The notes under the pieces: generated by a model
Database searches by the model: none
Told to the model about the DNA's origin: nothing
What the model saw: only the letters and a program-made list of their open reading frames with translations
Source of the DNA: Dyadobacter sp. NIV53
GTDB taxonomy: Bacteria; Bacteroidota; Bacteroidia; Cytophagales; Spirosomataceae
Direction: 5' to 3'
NCBI RefSeq assembly: GCF_019711195.1
Contig: NZ_CP081299.1
Location: 1,984,001-2,048,000, forward strand
DNA: 64,000 nucleotides
Shown: piece after piece, positions 25,515-34,994 of the stretch
Layout of the letters: each line of letters begins with the position of its first letter
Numbering within the stretch: the first letter of the stretch is position 1
Program-made: the position numbers and the translations under genes

Positions 25515-26361
25515 TTAATTCTGATGTTCGGAAACCAAAGTCCAGACCGCTTCATATGCGTGTTTAGCAACAACTTCTGCTCCACTGCCCACGAATAAAT
25601 GGGTAAGCCCCCGGTGAACTTCCGTCGCCATCGCAATAATACAATGATCAAATTCGGACACAAATCTTAATATTCCCTGCTGAATATCAGGGATCCGACG
25701 AACATGAATTTTGTAATTTATCCAGCTGATAAAATTTAGCAAAATTATCCGTTGCCATGGTGGTTTCGTTGTCAATTGTTGTGACATCAGAACTGCGGAT
25801 AAAATGTAAACGGACAGTTGCACCAAAAAATGTCTGAAGCGTTTTCAGCTTCGCGATCAGCCTCCGTTGTGTTAAATCCAGTTTTGCCGGAAACACTATG
25901 TCCTTTATTTTGGAAACAGGCATAGCCTGATGAACAGTAAAAACCGGGACCGGTGCATTACGGACAATTTTTTCAGTATTTGACCCAATGCGCAGTTCTC
26001 TCAGGCTCGCAGCACCTTTAGTTCCCATTACGATCAGGTCACTGTTTAGCTCTTCAATTGTTTTTACTATAGTTTGGTGCAATTCCCACTGCTCAACTAA
26101 AAGCTGTAACGGAACGCCTTGCGGATAGTCCTGAATTAATTCATTAAAATCTTTTTTTGTACCTTCTGTCAGATCTGCCGGTGTGGCTCCGGAGTCAACA
26201 TAATAAGGCTGTGCATAGGTACTGCTGTCAAAAAAAAGTGCCAGGTCAACCACATGTAAAACGACCAGTTCTCCTTCGTTCGCAATAGCAATATCCCACG
26301 CAAATTTATAAGCCTGCCTGGCTTCTTCAGAAAAACCACAGGGTACCTGTATTTTTTTCAT
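25515..26361 (-). pseudogene. Double universal stress protein (UspA), frameshifted near its 3' end
   Basis: Starts MKKIQVPCGFSEEARQAYKF (an ATG at 26394 is less likely). Two UspA domains: the first ends with the nucleotide-binding pattern VMGTKGAASLRELRIGSNTE, the second with VGSGAEVVAKHAYEAVWTL. At about 25712-25718 the frame runs into FYQLDKLQNSCSSDP and stops. Removing one A restores QLDNYKIHVRRIPDIQQGIL and about 282 aa, a normal length. A one-base insertion in an AAA run is therefore likely: mutation or sequencing error. The protein is cytosolic and stress-linked; it stands as a single gene. Confidence 0.82.
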
Positions 26362-26506
26362 AATCACTAAAATTTTAGAATTTGATAATACCATAACAGT
26401 ATGTTCAATTTTAATGATACCAAAATAATTGTAATTAAATCCTAATATAATGATAGTTTTTGCTCAAAGAAAAAGACTTTTGACATAAGTAAATATTCCG
26501 ATGAAA

Positions 26507-26881
26507 TTACTCCACGATTCCGTTGTAAAGTTCTTGTTCACAGACTTCAATCTTAGTCTGCAATCCGCAAATTTTTAGATTAGCCTTTTCAAGTTACTTT
26601 GTTAAGTCCTGCACCTGTTTGGCCAAAATCCGTGTTTTTGAACTTTCAGTCATATCACTGATGGTTTCATCGGCCAACTCGTTTAGCTTTATATTAAACG
26701 AAGAAAAATCAGTTATCCATAAACTAAGTGTATTTCGACTCAGACCATATTTTTTTGCACATGCTCCTTGCCCAATTAATCCCTAATTTACTTCCTGTAC
26801 AATCTTCCTTTTTTCCCTTTCGCTTAAACGCTCATAAGGTTTTCGATTTTTGAGTGTAACTTTTTTCTCTTGTGCTTTCAT
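26507..26881 (-). mobile_element. Degenerate transposase OrfA (IS3-like) with internal stops
   Basis: Translation from 26881 gives MKAQEKKVTLKNRKPYERLS onwards with the helix-turn-helix GQGACAKKYGLSRNTLSLWI and a leucine-zipper-like tail (LEKANLKICGLQTKIEVCEQ). This is the layout of an IS OrfA of the helix-turn-helix_21 type. Stops interrupt it at codon 33 (TAG) and codon 96 (TAA). No OrfB or clear terminal repeats were found. It is a dead remnant beside a run of damaged genes. Confidence 0.68.
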
Positions 26882-26925
26882 CCTGAGCTGCTTTTATGTA
26901 AAGCTATATCAGAACAATACATTAT

Positions 26926-27390
26926 TTAAATTTCTTTGGTATTCTGTTCAATAAGTGTTGCCATTGTTGAATTAAATGTCGTCAAATCTGCCTCCAATTT
27001 GTGAAAAAAATCCATATCTGCATTTTCCACACAGATAATGGCTTTTTGCAGTACCATTTCTCCATCCGGGGTCAGTTTGATAGTCTTCGCCCTGGTATCA
27101 GTCGGGTGCTCTTGGCGGGTGATGAATTTCTTCTCTTCCAGTGTCCTCAATACCTTTGATACCATCATTCGGTCCGCATTGCCCTGATTGGCTATATCGA
27201 CCTGTGTAACCTTATCACTATCCCTGGATAACCAGGCTAGCGCACAGAGCAGTGCGAACTGGGTATGCGTCAGGTCTAACGGATCTAAAACACGCTTTTG
27301 TTTCCTCTGCCACAACATGGTCAGCTGGCCCAAAAGATAACCCGGACTATCTTCGGGTTTTTTAAAATGAAACTCAATTTTTTGAGACAT
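26926..27390 (-). CDS. MarR-family transcriptional regulator
   Basis: 154 aa. The winged helix is recognisable from LTHTQFALLCALAWLSRDSD, VTQVDIANQGNADRMMVSKV, then LRTLEEKKFITRQEHPTDTR and the wing DTRAKTIKLT. The start overlaps the EVE-domain gene by 17 bp. It is the last gene of a VOC-EVE-MarR transcript and may regulate it. Ligand unknown. Confidence 0.92.
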   Translation of the reverse strand: MSQKIEFHFKKPEDSPGYLLGQLTMLWQRKQKRVLDPLDLTHTQFALLCALAWLSRDSDKVTQVDIANQGNADRMMVSKVLRTLEEKKFITRQEHPTDTRAKTIKLTPDGEMVLQKAIICVENADMDFFHKLEADLTTFNSTMATLIEQNTKEI

Positions 27391-27820
27391 AATCGTTTTG
27401 CAGCATTTGTGAAGAAATCAGTTCAAAGTCATGCCTGTCGATCTCGAGAAGGCCAAAACGGAATTGATAACCCCAGTTTTTCTTGTTATGGATAAAATTC
27501 AGTCCGGAGATTAATGGCAAAATAGAAACATCTTTACCTGGCAGAAATTCAATATTACGTCTTGATGGGCAGAAGTCGCCGGACGCCCGGAACTGATAGA
27601 TTTCGTCATCCATCACCTTTCCTATGCCGGTAAATTCCTGACAAACCTCGGGCCTTCCCAGGAAATGCTTTCCTGAATAATAGATAATGAAATCATCTTT
27701 ACGCATCCTTTTCAAAGGCGAAACCTTTCCGTGGCAGGCCTGGGCAATTCCCTGCAAAAGCGCACTTTTGACGTGGTCTTTCGATGCCACGATGATCCAG
27801 AATTTTGTATCCCCGTTCAT
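27374..27820 (-). CDS. EVE/PUA-like domain protein
   Basis: 148 aa, starting MNGDTKFWIIVASKDHVKSA. FWIIVASKDHV at the start, KMRKDDFIIYYSG-like sequence near residue 40 and FRFGLLEIDRHDFELIS at the end follow the EVE (PUA-like) pattern, a fold that binds modified bases in RNA or DNA. It lies between a VOC protein (5-bp gap) and a MarR regulator (17-bp overlap). The specific target is unknown. Confidence 0.85.
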   Translation of the reverse strand: MNGDTKFWIIVASKDHVKSALLQGIAQACHGKVSPLKRMRKDDFIIYYSGKHFLGRPEVCQEFTGIGKVMDDEIYQFRASGDFCPSRRNIEFLPGKDVSILPLISGLNFIHNKKNWGYQFRFGLLEIDRHDFELISSQMLQNDYVSKN

Positions 27821-27825
27821 ATCGA

Positions 27826-28191
27826 TTAGAGTGTCTTCAGAAAGGTGATGTTGTATCCGTCGGGGTCTCTGGCAATAAGGATTTTCCCAAAAGGTGTTTC
27901 CTGGACCGGCCCTAAAAGCGTCACATTCCTGGCTAATAACCTGGTTCGCAAATCCTCTATTTCTTCATCGATTGCGAACCAGAGTGAGGTACCGATTCCG
28001 AGTTCTTTTCCTTCCAGGTTGCCAATGGGCGTTCTGATAGCAAAACTTGCCTCACCCTTGTTGTATCTGAATACACAGGCCTGTGGGTTGGGAATTCCTG
28101 CTTGCTCAAACCCTAGCTTTGAGGTGTAAAATTCTTTGGAGGCTTCAAGATCCCGAACCTGAAGGGATGCAAATTCTAATTTTCTCATCAT
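27826..28191 (-). CDS. VOC-family (glyoxalase/bleomycin-resistance-like) protein
   Basis: 121 aa from the double ATG at 28191/28188 (MMRKLEFASLQVRDLEASKE); an upstream ATG at 28257 would add an unlikely 22-aa leader. FYTSKLGFEQAG, SLWFAIDE and ILIARDPDGYNITFLKTL are typical of the vicinal-oxygen-chelate fold. It is the first gene of the VOC-EVE-MarR operon. Metal ligands cannot be assigned with confidence, so the reaction or drug bound is unknown. Confidence 0.88.
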   Translation of the reverse strand: MMRKLEFASLQVRDLEASKEFYTSKLGFEQAGIPNPQACVFRYNKGEASFAIRTPIGNLEGKELGIGTSLWFAIDEEIEDLRTRLLARNVTLLGPVQETPFGKILIARDPDGYNITFLKTL

Positions 28192-28349
28192 AAATATGTT
28201 TTTGTTGTCGCAAATATAATATACACGACATATATATCCTAAAATTTTTTCAATCAACTTTTTCTATAAATGGATTAAGGCTAATGTTAAGGATATAATA
28301 GTTCAGCCAACTAACTTAACCCCATGGTTTTCATCTATTTTTAAAGCTT

Positions 28350-28696
28350 TTAGTTAACGAGTTTTGCAATTTCTTTTTCAAGCTCCTTTTCACCTGTCTC
28401 TCTATCATTGCCCATATTACCAATGACAGTGTGACGAGTAAGAGCGCCAAATGTTTCCAGGATATTTACCGGATCGTGAGGAAAATGTTGCGGATCTCAA
28501 TACTACCCCCACACTGATCACTTCTATGGTTTGAACTTTCTGCTGAAAACTGGTTTGGCAGATAACCAAAGGCTGCATGCAGTTCGACTCCTTCAAAACC
28601 AGCCTCAATTGCGTTGATCGCCGCTTGTTTGTAATTCTGTATGATTTGCACGATTTCTTCTGGTTTCGGTGCTTCCGGTGTTTCATAGTCCGGCAT
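28350..28696 (-). pseudogene. Old Yellow Enzyme-family remnant joined to a foreign-looking tail
   Basis: 28696-28466 encodes KPEEIVQIIQNYKQAAINAI, EAGFEGVELHAAFGYLPNQF and QCGGSIEIRN. This is the central block of NADH:flavin oxidoreductases (GFDGVEIHxAxGYLxxQF then GGSIExR). The upstream 150 residues and the rest of the barrel are missing, and a stop lies just before the ATG. In another frame, 28475-28350 reads DPVNILETFGALTRHTVIGN ending LEKEIAKLVN and a stop; this does not look like the Old Yellow Enzyme C-terminus. A deletion fusing two gene fragments is likely. Confidence 0.62.
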
Positions 28697-28801
28697 CCCG
28701 GTTCTCTATTAAGTGACCTTGTTCCAAAAACTCAATCCCAATTACTCCCTCTGACGTCACCGGAATTCCCTTAAACGTCATTTTTATCCTGACCGGGCAT
28801 C

Positions 28802-28833
28802 TATATTTGCATTCAATATATTTAGTCTAAATA
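28802..28833 (+). promoter_or_regulatory. Promoter and palindromic operator of the iron-type TonB receptor operon
   Basis: TATATTTG (28802-28809) fits the TAnnTTTG -7 element exactly. Ten bases later comes a perfect 15-bp palindrome TATTTAGTCTAAATA (28819-28833), covering the expected transcription start. Its ATTTAG/CTAAAT half-sites resemble Fur- or DtxR-type iron-repressor boxes. Iron control is inferred from the site and the operon content. Confidence 0.6.
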
Positions 28834-28915
28834 AGGCTTAAATATAAATCCGGCTCCTCTTGCTTAAAGTGGCCGTGGCGACTGCCAAAAAATAAATATT
28901 AAGGAAAACAATCTG

Positions 28916-31387
28916 ATGTTATTGAAACATTCTTTACTCATTACAGCAATAATTACGCTATTTCATTTCAGTGCATCTGCACAGACAAATGCTCCGAAAA
29001 CGGCAACCATAAAAGGCAAGGTACGGGACGAAAAGGGTTCGGCGGTAAGCTTTGTAACGATCAGGATAGGAAACTCCAATATTGCAACTTTTTCTGAAAC
29101 CGACGGGACTTTTCTATTGAAGGATGTGCCTTATGGAAATCAGGATATTGTGATTACTTCCGTTGAAATAAAATCCAAAACGTCGAAATTCCACGTCCAC
29201 AAACCACATCACGAATTTAATACGGTTGTTGTCAGGACTGCACAGGAACTTAACGAAGTACAGATCGTTCAAAAAACGGAAAAGAAACAAATTGAAACAA
29301 CCGGATTTGCGGTTGCGGTTATTGAAACAAAAGAAGCCTCACTGAGAAATCTGACCACAAACGAACTACTCGACCGGGCCGTTGGTGTGCGAGTTCGTCA
29401 AAATGGTGGCGTCGGGTCACGTGTGGAATATAACCTGAATGGTATGTCGGGCAGTGCTGTTGGGATCTTTCTGGATGGAATCGAGATATCTACGTACGGA
29501 TCTTCTTTCAATCTGAACAATATTCCGCCAGCGATGATCGAACGTATCGAGGTATATAAAGGCGTACTTCCGTCTCATCTTACAGGTGATTATGTCGGCG
29601 GAGCCATCAATGTAGTCCTTAAAAAAGATGCCTCACAAAACAATATTACTGCCGCGGTTGCTTATGGATCATTTAATACATTCCAATCCGACCTGTCAGG
29701 GATATATCGCAACAAAAAAACAGGTTTTACAACCAGGGCATCCGGCTTCTATACGTATACAGATAATAGTTACACGACCTGGGGCAAGTTTTCCAAGTTT
29801 GTACATCCGGACAGGACACTGGAAAGATATTACAGGGCTAAAAGATTTAACAATACGTATAAGTCCGTGGGCGGCCGATTCGAAGTTGGATTCACCAATG
29901 TAAAATGGGCAGACCAGTTTTTTTTAGGATACAATGTTTCTGACACATTTAGTGAGATACCGCATGGTACTACCATGGCCCGCCCGTACGTTGGCAGGTT
30001 TGGCGAGTATCAGGCGCATGTAGTCAGTTTGAATTACAATAAAAACAATTTTCTGGCGAAGGGATTGGCGCTGAACGTAAATGCCGTCAGAAGTTACCGG
30101 AGTACCTACGTGCAGGATACAGTCGGCCAGGTTTACAACTGGGACGGAAACCCGAGGATGCTGATCAGAAACGGTGAAATAATTCCCGTTCCGGCTACTC
30201 CGGGAATGGGCCAGCAGGGAGTTGCAAGTATTGTTGAAGTGAACCGTAAAATCACCAACATGCGTACCAATCTGGGATATACCGTCCTGCCCGGGCACCG
30301 GATTTCCTTCAATCATAAACTGGAAACGACGGACAGAGACGATAATGACTTACTGAATCCGGTGAACAAAGATCTGGTTACTGTAAGTAATATTATGAAT
30401 AACATTCTGGCAATGAACTACGAAGCCCAGCTGTTTAATGATAAATTAAAGACCAATTTATTAGGCAAGTACACCTTCAACAGGACTATCCAGACAAGGC
30501 CGGAATTAATTGAGCAGGATGGTGTCAATATCGTCAACCGGGTTGAAAGAAAAACAGTCAACAACAACAGAGGATACGGCGCTACGGTTTCTTATAATGT
30601 AGTTTCCAAAATGTACATCATCGGATCTACCCAAAACTCCTATGTAGTAGCTACCGAAAACCAGCTCTATGGTGATCCTGAAAACAATATCCTGGAAAAT
30701 CCGGATCTGATACCCGAAAAAAATGTGAATTATAACCTTGGATTCCGGCACGGCCCTGTTCAGCGAGGCAAACATAAACTTACACTTTATGCCAGTGCAT
30801 TCTGGAGAAATGGCTATGATAAAATCACACAACAGGCAGTGGAAAACCAGATCGTACCGGGAAGAGAAAGTGATGCAGATATTCAGGTAACGAAATATGT
30901 GAACCTGGGCAGAACACAATCCAGGGGTTTCGAAGGTGAAATCATCTATGCCTATGATAACCGATTAAATGCCCTGTTTAATTTTTCCAAATTCAACACC
31001 CTGTTTAAACAGGAATTTGACCAAAAAGGCAACCCGCACGACCTATACAATTTGCAGCTGCCAAATGAGCCGTTTTTTACCATGAACGGGAGTGTCCAGT
31101 ATCGGCTCAATGATAAGTTTCAGAAAAAATCGATACTAAACCTTTATTACAACACAGGCTTTGTAGGCGCCTTTGGAACCGTTTGGATGGAATCAGAATG
31201 GTTTACAACGCCAACACAGTTTTATCACGATCTGGGCGCGAGCTACCGGTTTCCCAATGGAAAAATGGTAGCAAGTTTTGACCTCAAAAATATTCTGAAT
31301 GCAGAAATGTACGACAATTTCGGCGTGCAAAAGCCGGGAAGAGCTATTTCAATCAAGTTAAATTATACAATCAGTAAATTTTTATAA
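28916..31387 (+). CDS. TonB-dependent outer-membrane receptor
   Basis: 823 aa. Signal peptide (LLITAIITLFHFSASAQ), then a carboxypeptidase-like beta-sandwich (ATIKGKVRDEKGSAVSFVTI, residues 30-110), a plug domain (LRNLTTNELLDRAVGVRVRQ, GVFLDG-like GIFLDGIEIS, GGAINVVLKK) and a 22-strand barrel ending SIKLNYTISKF. It imports a ligand such as a siderophore or haem through the outer membrane with TonB energy. Downstream DUF4374, ankyrin and DUF2271 genes are usual companions of iron receptors in Bacteroidota (from memory), and an iron-box-like palindrome precedes it. Confidence 0.95.
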   Translation: MLLKHSLLITAIITLFHFSASAQTNAPKTATIKGKVRDEKGSAVSFVTIRIGNSNIATFSETDGTFLLKDVPYGNQDIVITSVEIKSKTSKFHVHKPHHEFNTVVVRTAQELNEVQIVQKTEKKQIETTGFAVAVIETKEASLRNLTTNELLDRAVGVRVRQNGGVGSRVEYNLNGMSGSAVGIFLDGIEISTYGSSFNLNNIPPAMIERIEVYKGVLPSHLTGDYVGGAINVVLKKDASQNNITAAVAYGSFNTFQSDLSGIYRNKKTGFTTRASGFYTYTDNSYTTWGKFSKFVHPDRTLERYYRAKRFNNTYKSVGGRFEVGFTNVKWADQFFLGYNVSDTFSEIPHGTTMARPYVGRFGEYQAHVVSLNYNKNNFLAKGLALNVNAVRSYRSTYVQDTVGQVYNWDGNPRMLIRNGEIIPVPATPGMGQQGVASIVEVNRKITNMRTNLGYTVLPGHRISFNHKLETTDRDDNDLLNPVNKDLVTVSNIMNNILAMNYEAQLFNDKLKTNLLGKYTFNRTIQTRPELIEQDGVNIVNRVERKTVNNNRGYGATVSYNVVSKMYIIGSTQNSYVVATENQLYGDPENNILENPDLIPEKNVNYNLGFRHGPVQRGKHKLTLYASAFWRNGYDKITQQAVENQIVPGRESDADIQVTKYVNLGRTQSRGFEGEIIYAYDNRLNALFNFSKFNTLFKQEFDQKGNPHDLYNLQLPNEPFFTMNGSVQYRLNDKFQKKSILNLYYNTGFVGAFGTVWMESEWFTTPTQFYHDLGASYRFPNGKMVASFDLKNILNAEMYDNFGVQKPGRAISIKLNYTISKFL

Positions 31388-31399
31388 TCAATTTCCAAT

Positions 31400-32738
31400 A
31401 TGAAAAAAAACCTGTTAAGTGCAGTGATACTAAGTGTTACCATGATTTTGGCCGGTTGCAAGGATGACGAAGTAACGGGTCCTGTAATTGAAATCCCTGT
31501 GGATACCAGAGAATTCATATCCCTTACCGCTTCCATTCCGGATGAAGCAGGCACAGCTGGTAATGGCGGAACTATGGCCTATGCTATCACCCACGCACAA
31601 GCAATCGACCCTAATTTTTCGGTGAACATTTATCAGAACGGGTTCGGTCTAAGATCTGCCCGTACCGCCCGTGTACAGGCTTCCAGAAGATGGAACAGAA
31701 CTTTACAATATCCAGTATACAGGTGAAGATGGTGGCGTGTTTAACAAATATCTTGTGAAAGGTGCAAAAGATTACCAGGACACAGGTAATGAATTGGACC
31801 TGTCAGATATCGTTGGAACCTCTCCACGCTGGACAAAAGCTGCTGAAAATATCGGGATCGGTGTACACTTAACCGGAAGCACTACCGTTACGGAAGGCGC
31901 CGCACCCAACCACGTTTTTAAATATACAAGAGGTAAAGTAAGGATTGCCGTTATCGACCTGGAAAATGCAAGAGTACCAAACTCTACGGAATTCGACTTC
32001 CCTTTTACGGCCGAATTAGAGGCTCAGGGTTACTCGGTGGGACGTATTGATGTTCCGGTTTTGAATGAAGCCAAAACCAAGATTTTCATCGGTTGCAACG
32101 TCAGTAAAATTGACCCGGCAAAATTATCTTACACCACAGCCGGGCTTCCAACCTGGGCCAGTGATGCAGCCAACCGGACGATCGGTACAACAACGCTGGT
32201 AGTAGATTATCCATCATTGCAAAATCCAAAGCTGATCTACTCCACTTTTTCGAAAACCAACAATCATTCATACCGTACCATGACACAATATGTGGGCACG
32301 GATGGACATGTATATCAGGCGACGGCTACGGGTGGAAAGGATATCTTGCGAATCAGCAAAAGCAGTGATGATTACGATAATGGTTACCACTTCAATCTGG
32401 ATGCAGCCCTTGGCGTAACAGATTCACGTATTCAGGCCTGGAGATACATCAAAGATGGTATTGGTTTGGTTTTGTACAACATAGCCGGAGATGGTGGTTA
32501 CATCGCACTGGTTGATTTGAATGCAAAAACGGCTACCAAGATCAGCAATGATTACGAAGCAGGACTGGACTTCGGTCAATACCAGAACCTTGCTGTAAGC
32601 GGCGACTTTGTATATGTACCTCTTACGCCAACAGGTGAAGCAGGCAGGTTATATGTAATAAACTGGAAAACAAAGGAAGTAACCAAAGGAACCGCTTTGA
32701 CCGGCCAGTCGGGATCAAGCTACCTGGGTTCTTATTAA
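31400..32738 (+). pseudogene. DUF4374-family lipoprotein, frameshifted
   Basis: Starts MKKNLLSAVILSVTMILAGC, a lipoprotein signal peptide with Cys20. The frame is open to 31726 and ends in a nonsense tail after VQAS. The correct frame resumes at about 31686 as EDGTELYNIQYTGEDGGVFN and continues to 32738 (IGIGVHLTGSTTV, WKTKEVTKGTALTGQ). Dropping one base in TTCCAGAAG joins them into about 445 aa, a usual DUF4374 length. It lies 12 bp after the TonB receptor and is a probable surface lipoprotein of the iron operon. The lesion may be mutation or sequencing error. Confidence 0.8.
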
Positions 32739-32767
32739 TAACTTTTCGATGTCACTCTTAGCGTGCG

Positions 32768-32806
32768 TTTCACCCTGAGCCTGCGGACCGCAGGCTCAGG
32801 GTGAAA
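32768..32806. repeat. REP-like perfect inverted repeat
   Basis: 19-bp arms beginning TTTCACCCTGAGCCTGCGG around a single A. No T-run follows on either strand, so it is not a standard terminator. The CACCCTGAGCCTG core is reminiscent of short intergenic repeats seen in Bacteroidota genomes (from memory). Confidence 0.7.
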
Positions 32807-32810
32807 TAAA

Positions 32811-32850
32811 AAATTGAGATACAGCATAGTCTATGTTGTATCTCAATTTT
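32811..32850. terminator. Second hairpin upstream of the ankyrin gene
   Basis: 19-bp nearly perfect arms (AAATTGAGATACAGCATAG, 32811-32829, with 32831-32849). A weak T-run follows on the plus strand and a good TTTTTATTT run on the minus strand. With the repeat just before it, this separates the DUF4374 and ankyrin genes. Confidence 0.6.
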
Positions 32851-32883
32851 ATAATAAAATAACATCAAACTACTGTTTAGTAT

Positions 32884-34471
32884 ATGAAAAAAATCCTTCT
32901 AACCGCCTTTATATTCGGTGCTTTACAAGTAAATGCACAACAGGCTAGTGTGCCCCAGGCTAATGCGCCCCAGGCTAGTGCGCCGCAGGCTAATGCGCCT
33001 CAAACCAACACCCTGATGAGTGCTGATTTCTGGAAAATCAAGCCTGATGTTGCAGCTGTAAAGGCCGAAATTGCGAAAGGAAACAGCCCTTCTAAACCGG
33101 ATGCGGCATCCTGGGATCCTACCGCCAGGGCCATTTTAAACGGTGCGCCACTGGAAACTATTAAATTCATGGTGGAGCAGGAAGGTAATGGTATAAAGAA
33201 AAAAACGCATCACAGCGCATCATATTTGCACTGGGCGGCATCAAGGGGCAATGCAGAGTTAGTTAACTACCTGATCGAAAAAGGTTCTGATGTGAATTTG
33301 ACGGATAGTCATGGTGCAAGTGTCATTGGCAATGCGGCTTCCAGTGGAAACCAGGACAAGGGGGTTTACGAAGCCTTATTTAAAGCTGGTGTTTCTCCCA
33401 AAGCAAAGTATGAAAACGGTGCCACAGTACTCATGCTGGGCGTAGCCGCAGATCCAGAACTTACGCTCACCGACTATTTTATTTCGAAAGGGCTTTCTGT
33501 TACTGATAAAGATGAATACGGACGAACCGTTACAGACTATGCAGCCAGAACGGGTAATAAAGATATCATCGAAAAGCTGATCAGGAGAGGTGTAAAACCA
33601 ACCGGCAACGCTTTATTCTTTGCGTCGCAAGGGATCAAGAATGTCAGGCAACGGTATAGAAACCTACAAATATCTGGTGGAGACGCTGAAACTGGACCCT
33701 AAAACGATTAATAAAGATGGGGCAACAATATTGCACCAGCTGATCCGCAGGCCTAATCCCGAGCTGATTACTTACTTTATTGACAAAGGCGTGGATTTAA
33801 ATAAGGCCGATAATGAAGGAAATACTTTGCTGATGATAGCTTCGTCGGGAAGAGATATCGAGCTGGTAGAGAAAACATTACTACCAAAGGTGAAAAACAT
33901 CAACGCTGTGAATGAAAAAGGTGAATCGGCTTTGACCAGGTCCATTTCAAGCGGATCTTCTGAGATGGCTGCGCTGCTGCTGAAAAACGGAGCGAACATC
34001 AAAGTCTTAGATAAAGATGATAATAACCTGGCATACTACTGGTTTGAGTCATACAGGGAAGGCGGGCCAGGTGGTCCGGGTGGCGCTGGTGGTCAGTCGG
34101 GAAATAGCAGAGAACGTGCTGAACAGGAATTTGAGAAAAAACTGGAAATACTAAAAAGTGCCGGTCTGGATGTTTCCACGCCACAGAAAAATGGAAATAC
34201 CCTGTTCCATCTGGCAGTTGCAAAAGAAAATGTGAAACTGTTCCGGAAGGCTACCACGCTTGGCGTCAATATCAATGCGCAGGATAAAGAAGGAGCTACT
34301 CCTTTGCATAAGGCGGCTCTGGTAGCTAAGGATGATAAAATTCTTAAAACGCTGATTTCACTAGGTGCAAAAAAAGAACTTAAAACTGAATTTGGTGAAA
34401 CTGCTTATGACCTGGCAAAGGACAATAATTTCCTGGCTGAAAATAAGGTAACGCTCGACTTCCTTAAATAA
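32884..34471 (+). pseudogene. Exported ankyrin-repeat protein, frameshifted in the middle
   Basis: Signal peptide MKKILLTAFIFGALQVNAQ, then a Pro/Ala/Gln-rich repeat linker (residues 20-40) and ankyrin repeats (HHSASYLHWAASRGNAELVN, DSHGASVIGNAASSG, then after the break DKDGATILHQLI-like and DKEGATPLHKAALVA). Frame one ends at 33702 after FFASQGIKNVRQR; frame two carries on from about 33640 as SRMSGNGIETYKYLVETLKL to 34471. Removing one G of GGG near 33632 joins them into about 528 aa. A GGPGGPGGAGGQ glycine stretch lies near residue 400. Likely periplasmic, part of the iron operon. Confidence 0.8.
32941..33000 (+). repeat. Four 15-bp tandem repeats in the ankyrin gene
   Basis: Units of the form CAGGCTAGTGCGCCC, alternating AGT and AAT at codon 3, encode QASVP, QANAP, QASAP, QANAP. 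The number of units may vary between strains. Confidence 0.85.
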
Positions 34472-34508
34472 TATTTGCACATTCTACCATTATATCTTTG
34501 AAAACCCA

Positions 34509-34994
34509 ATGAAGCATTCTTTCAAACTATTTTTGCCATTTGTTTTTATGTTATTTTTTGTGGCAAACGCATCCGCGCAAACCAGTAAATACAAGTGCCT
34601 GGTACAGATGGATAGCTATCGCGGTGAGGCTGCTTATGTGGTAATATCACTTATCAATCCTCAGGGCGCTTATGATAAAACACTTTATGTTCTGGGCTCT
34701 GACAAACAGTGGTATAACACACTGAAAGAATGGCATAAATACCAGACGAAAACAAAGGCAAAACTAAGTGCAATTACGGGTGCGTCCGTCGCAGGTGGAG
34801 ACAGAGCGGTACATGTAATTGAACTGGAAGATGCCAAAATAAATAAGGGGTATAAGTTAAGATTTGAATCCGCAGTAGAGGAACAAAAATACCAGGTTGC
34901 CGATGTTGAGATCCCTATAACCACTGCTGGCCTTGCCGAACGCGCAGTAGGCAGCGGATACATCCGTTTTGTGAAACTTAGTAAAGTGCAGTAA
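34509..34994 (+). CDS. DUF2271-family periplasmic protein
   Basis: 161 aa. Signal peptide (LFLPFVFMLFFVANASA), then a beta-rich domain with YVVISLINPQGAYDKTLYVL and AITGASVAGGDRAVHVIELE, the DUF2271 pattern. Members lie beside PepSY and TonB-receptor genes and are thought to aid iron uptake or reduction. It is 37 bp after the ankyrin gene and is the last gene of the operon. Confidence 0.86.
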   Translation: MKHSFKLFLPFVFMLFFVANASAQTSKYKCLVQMDSYRGEAAYVVISLINPQGAYDKTLYVLGSDKQWYNTLKEWHKYQTKTKAKLSAITGASVAGGDRAVHVIELEDAKINKGYKLRFESAVEEQKYQVADVEIPITTAGLAERAVGSGYIRFVKLSKVQ

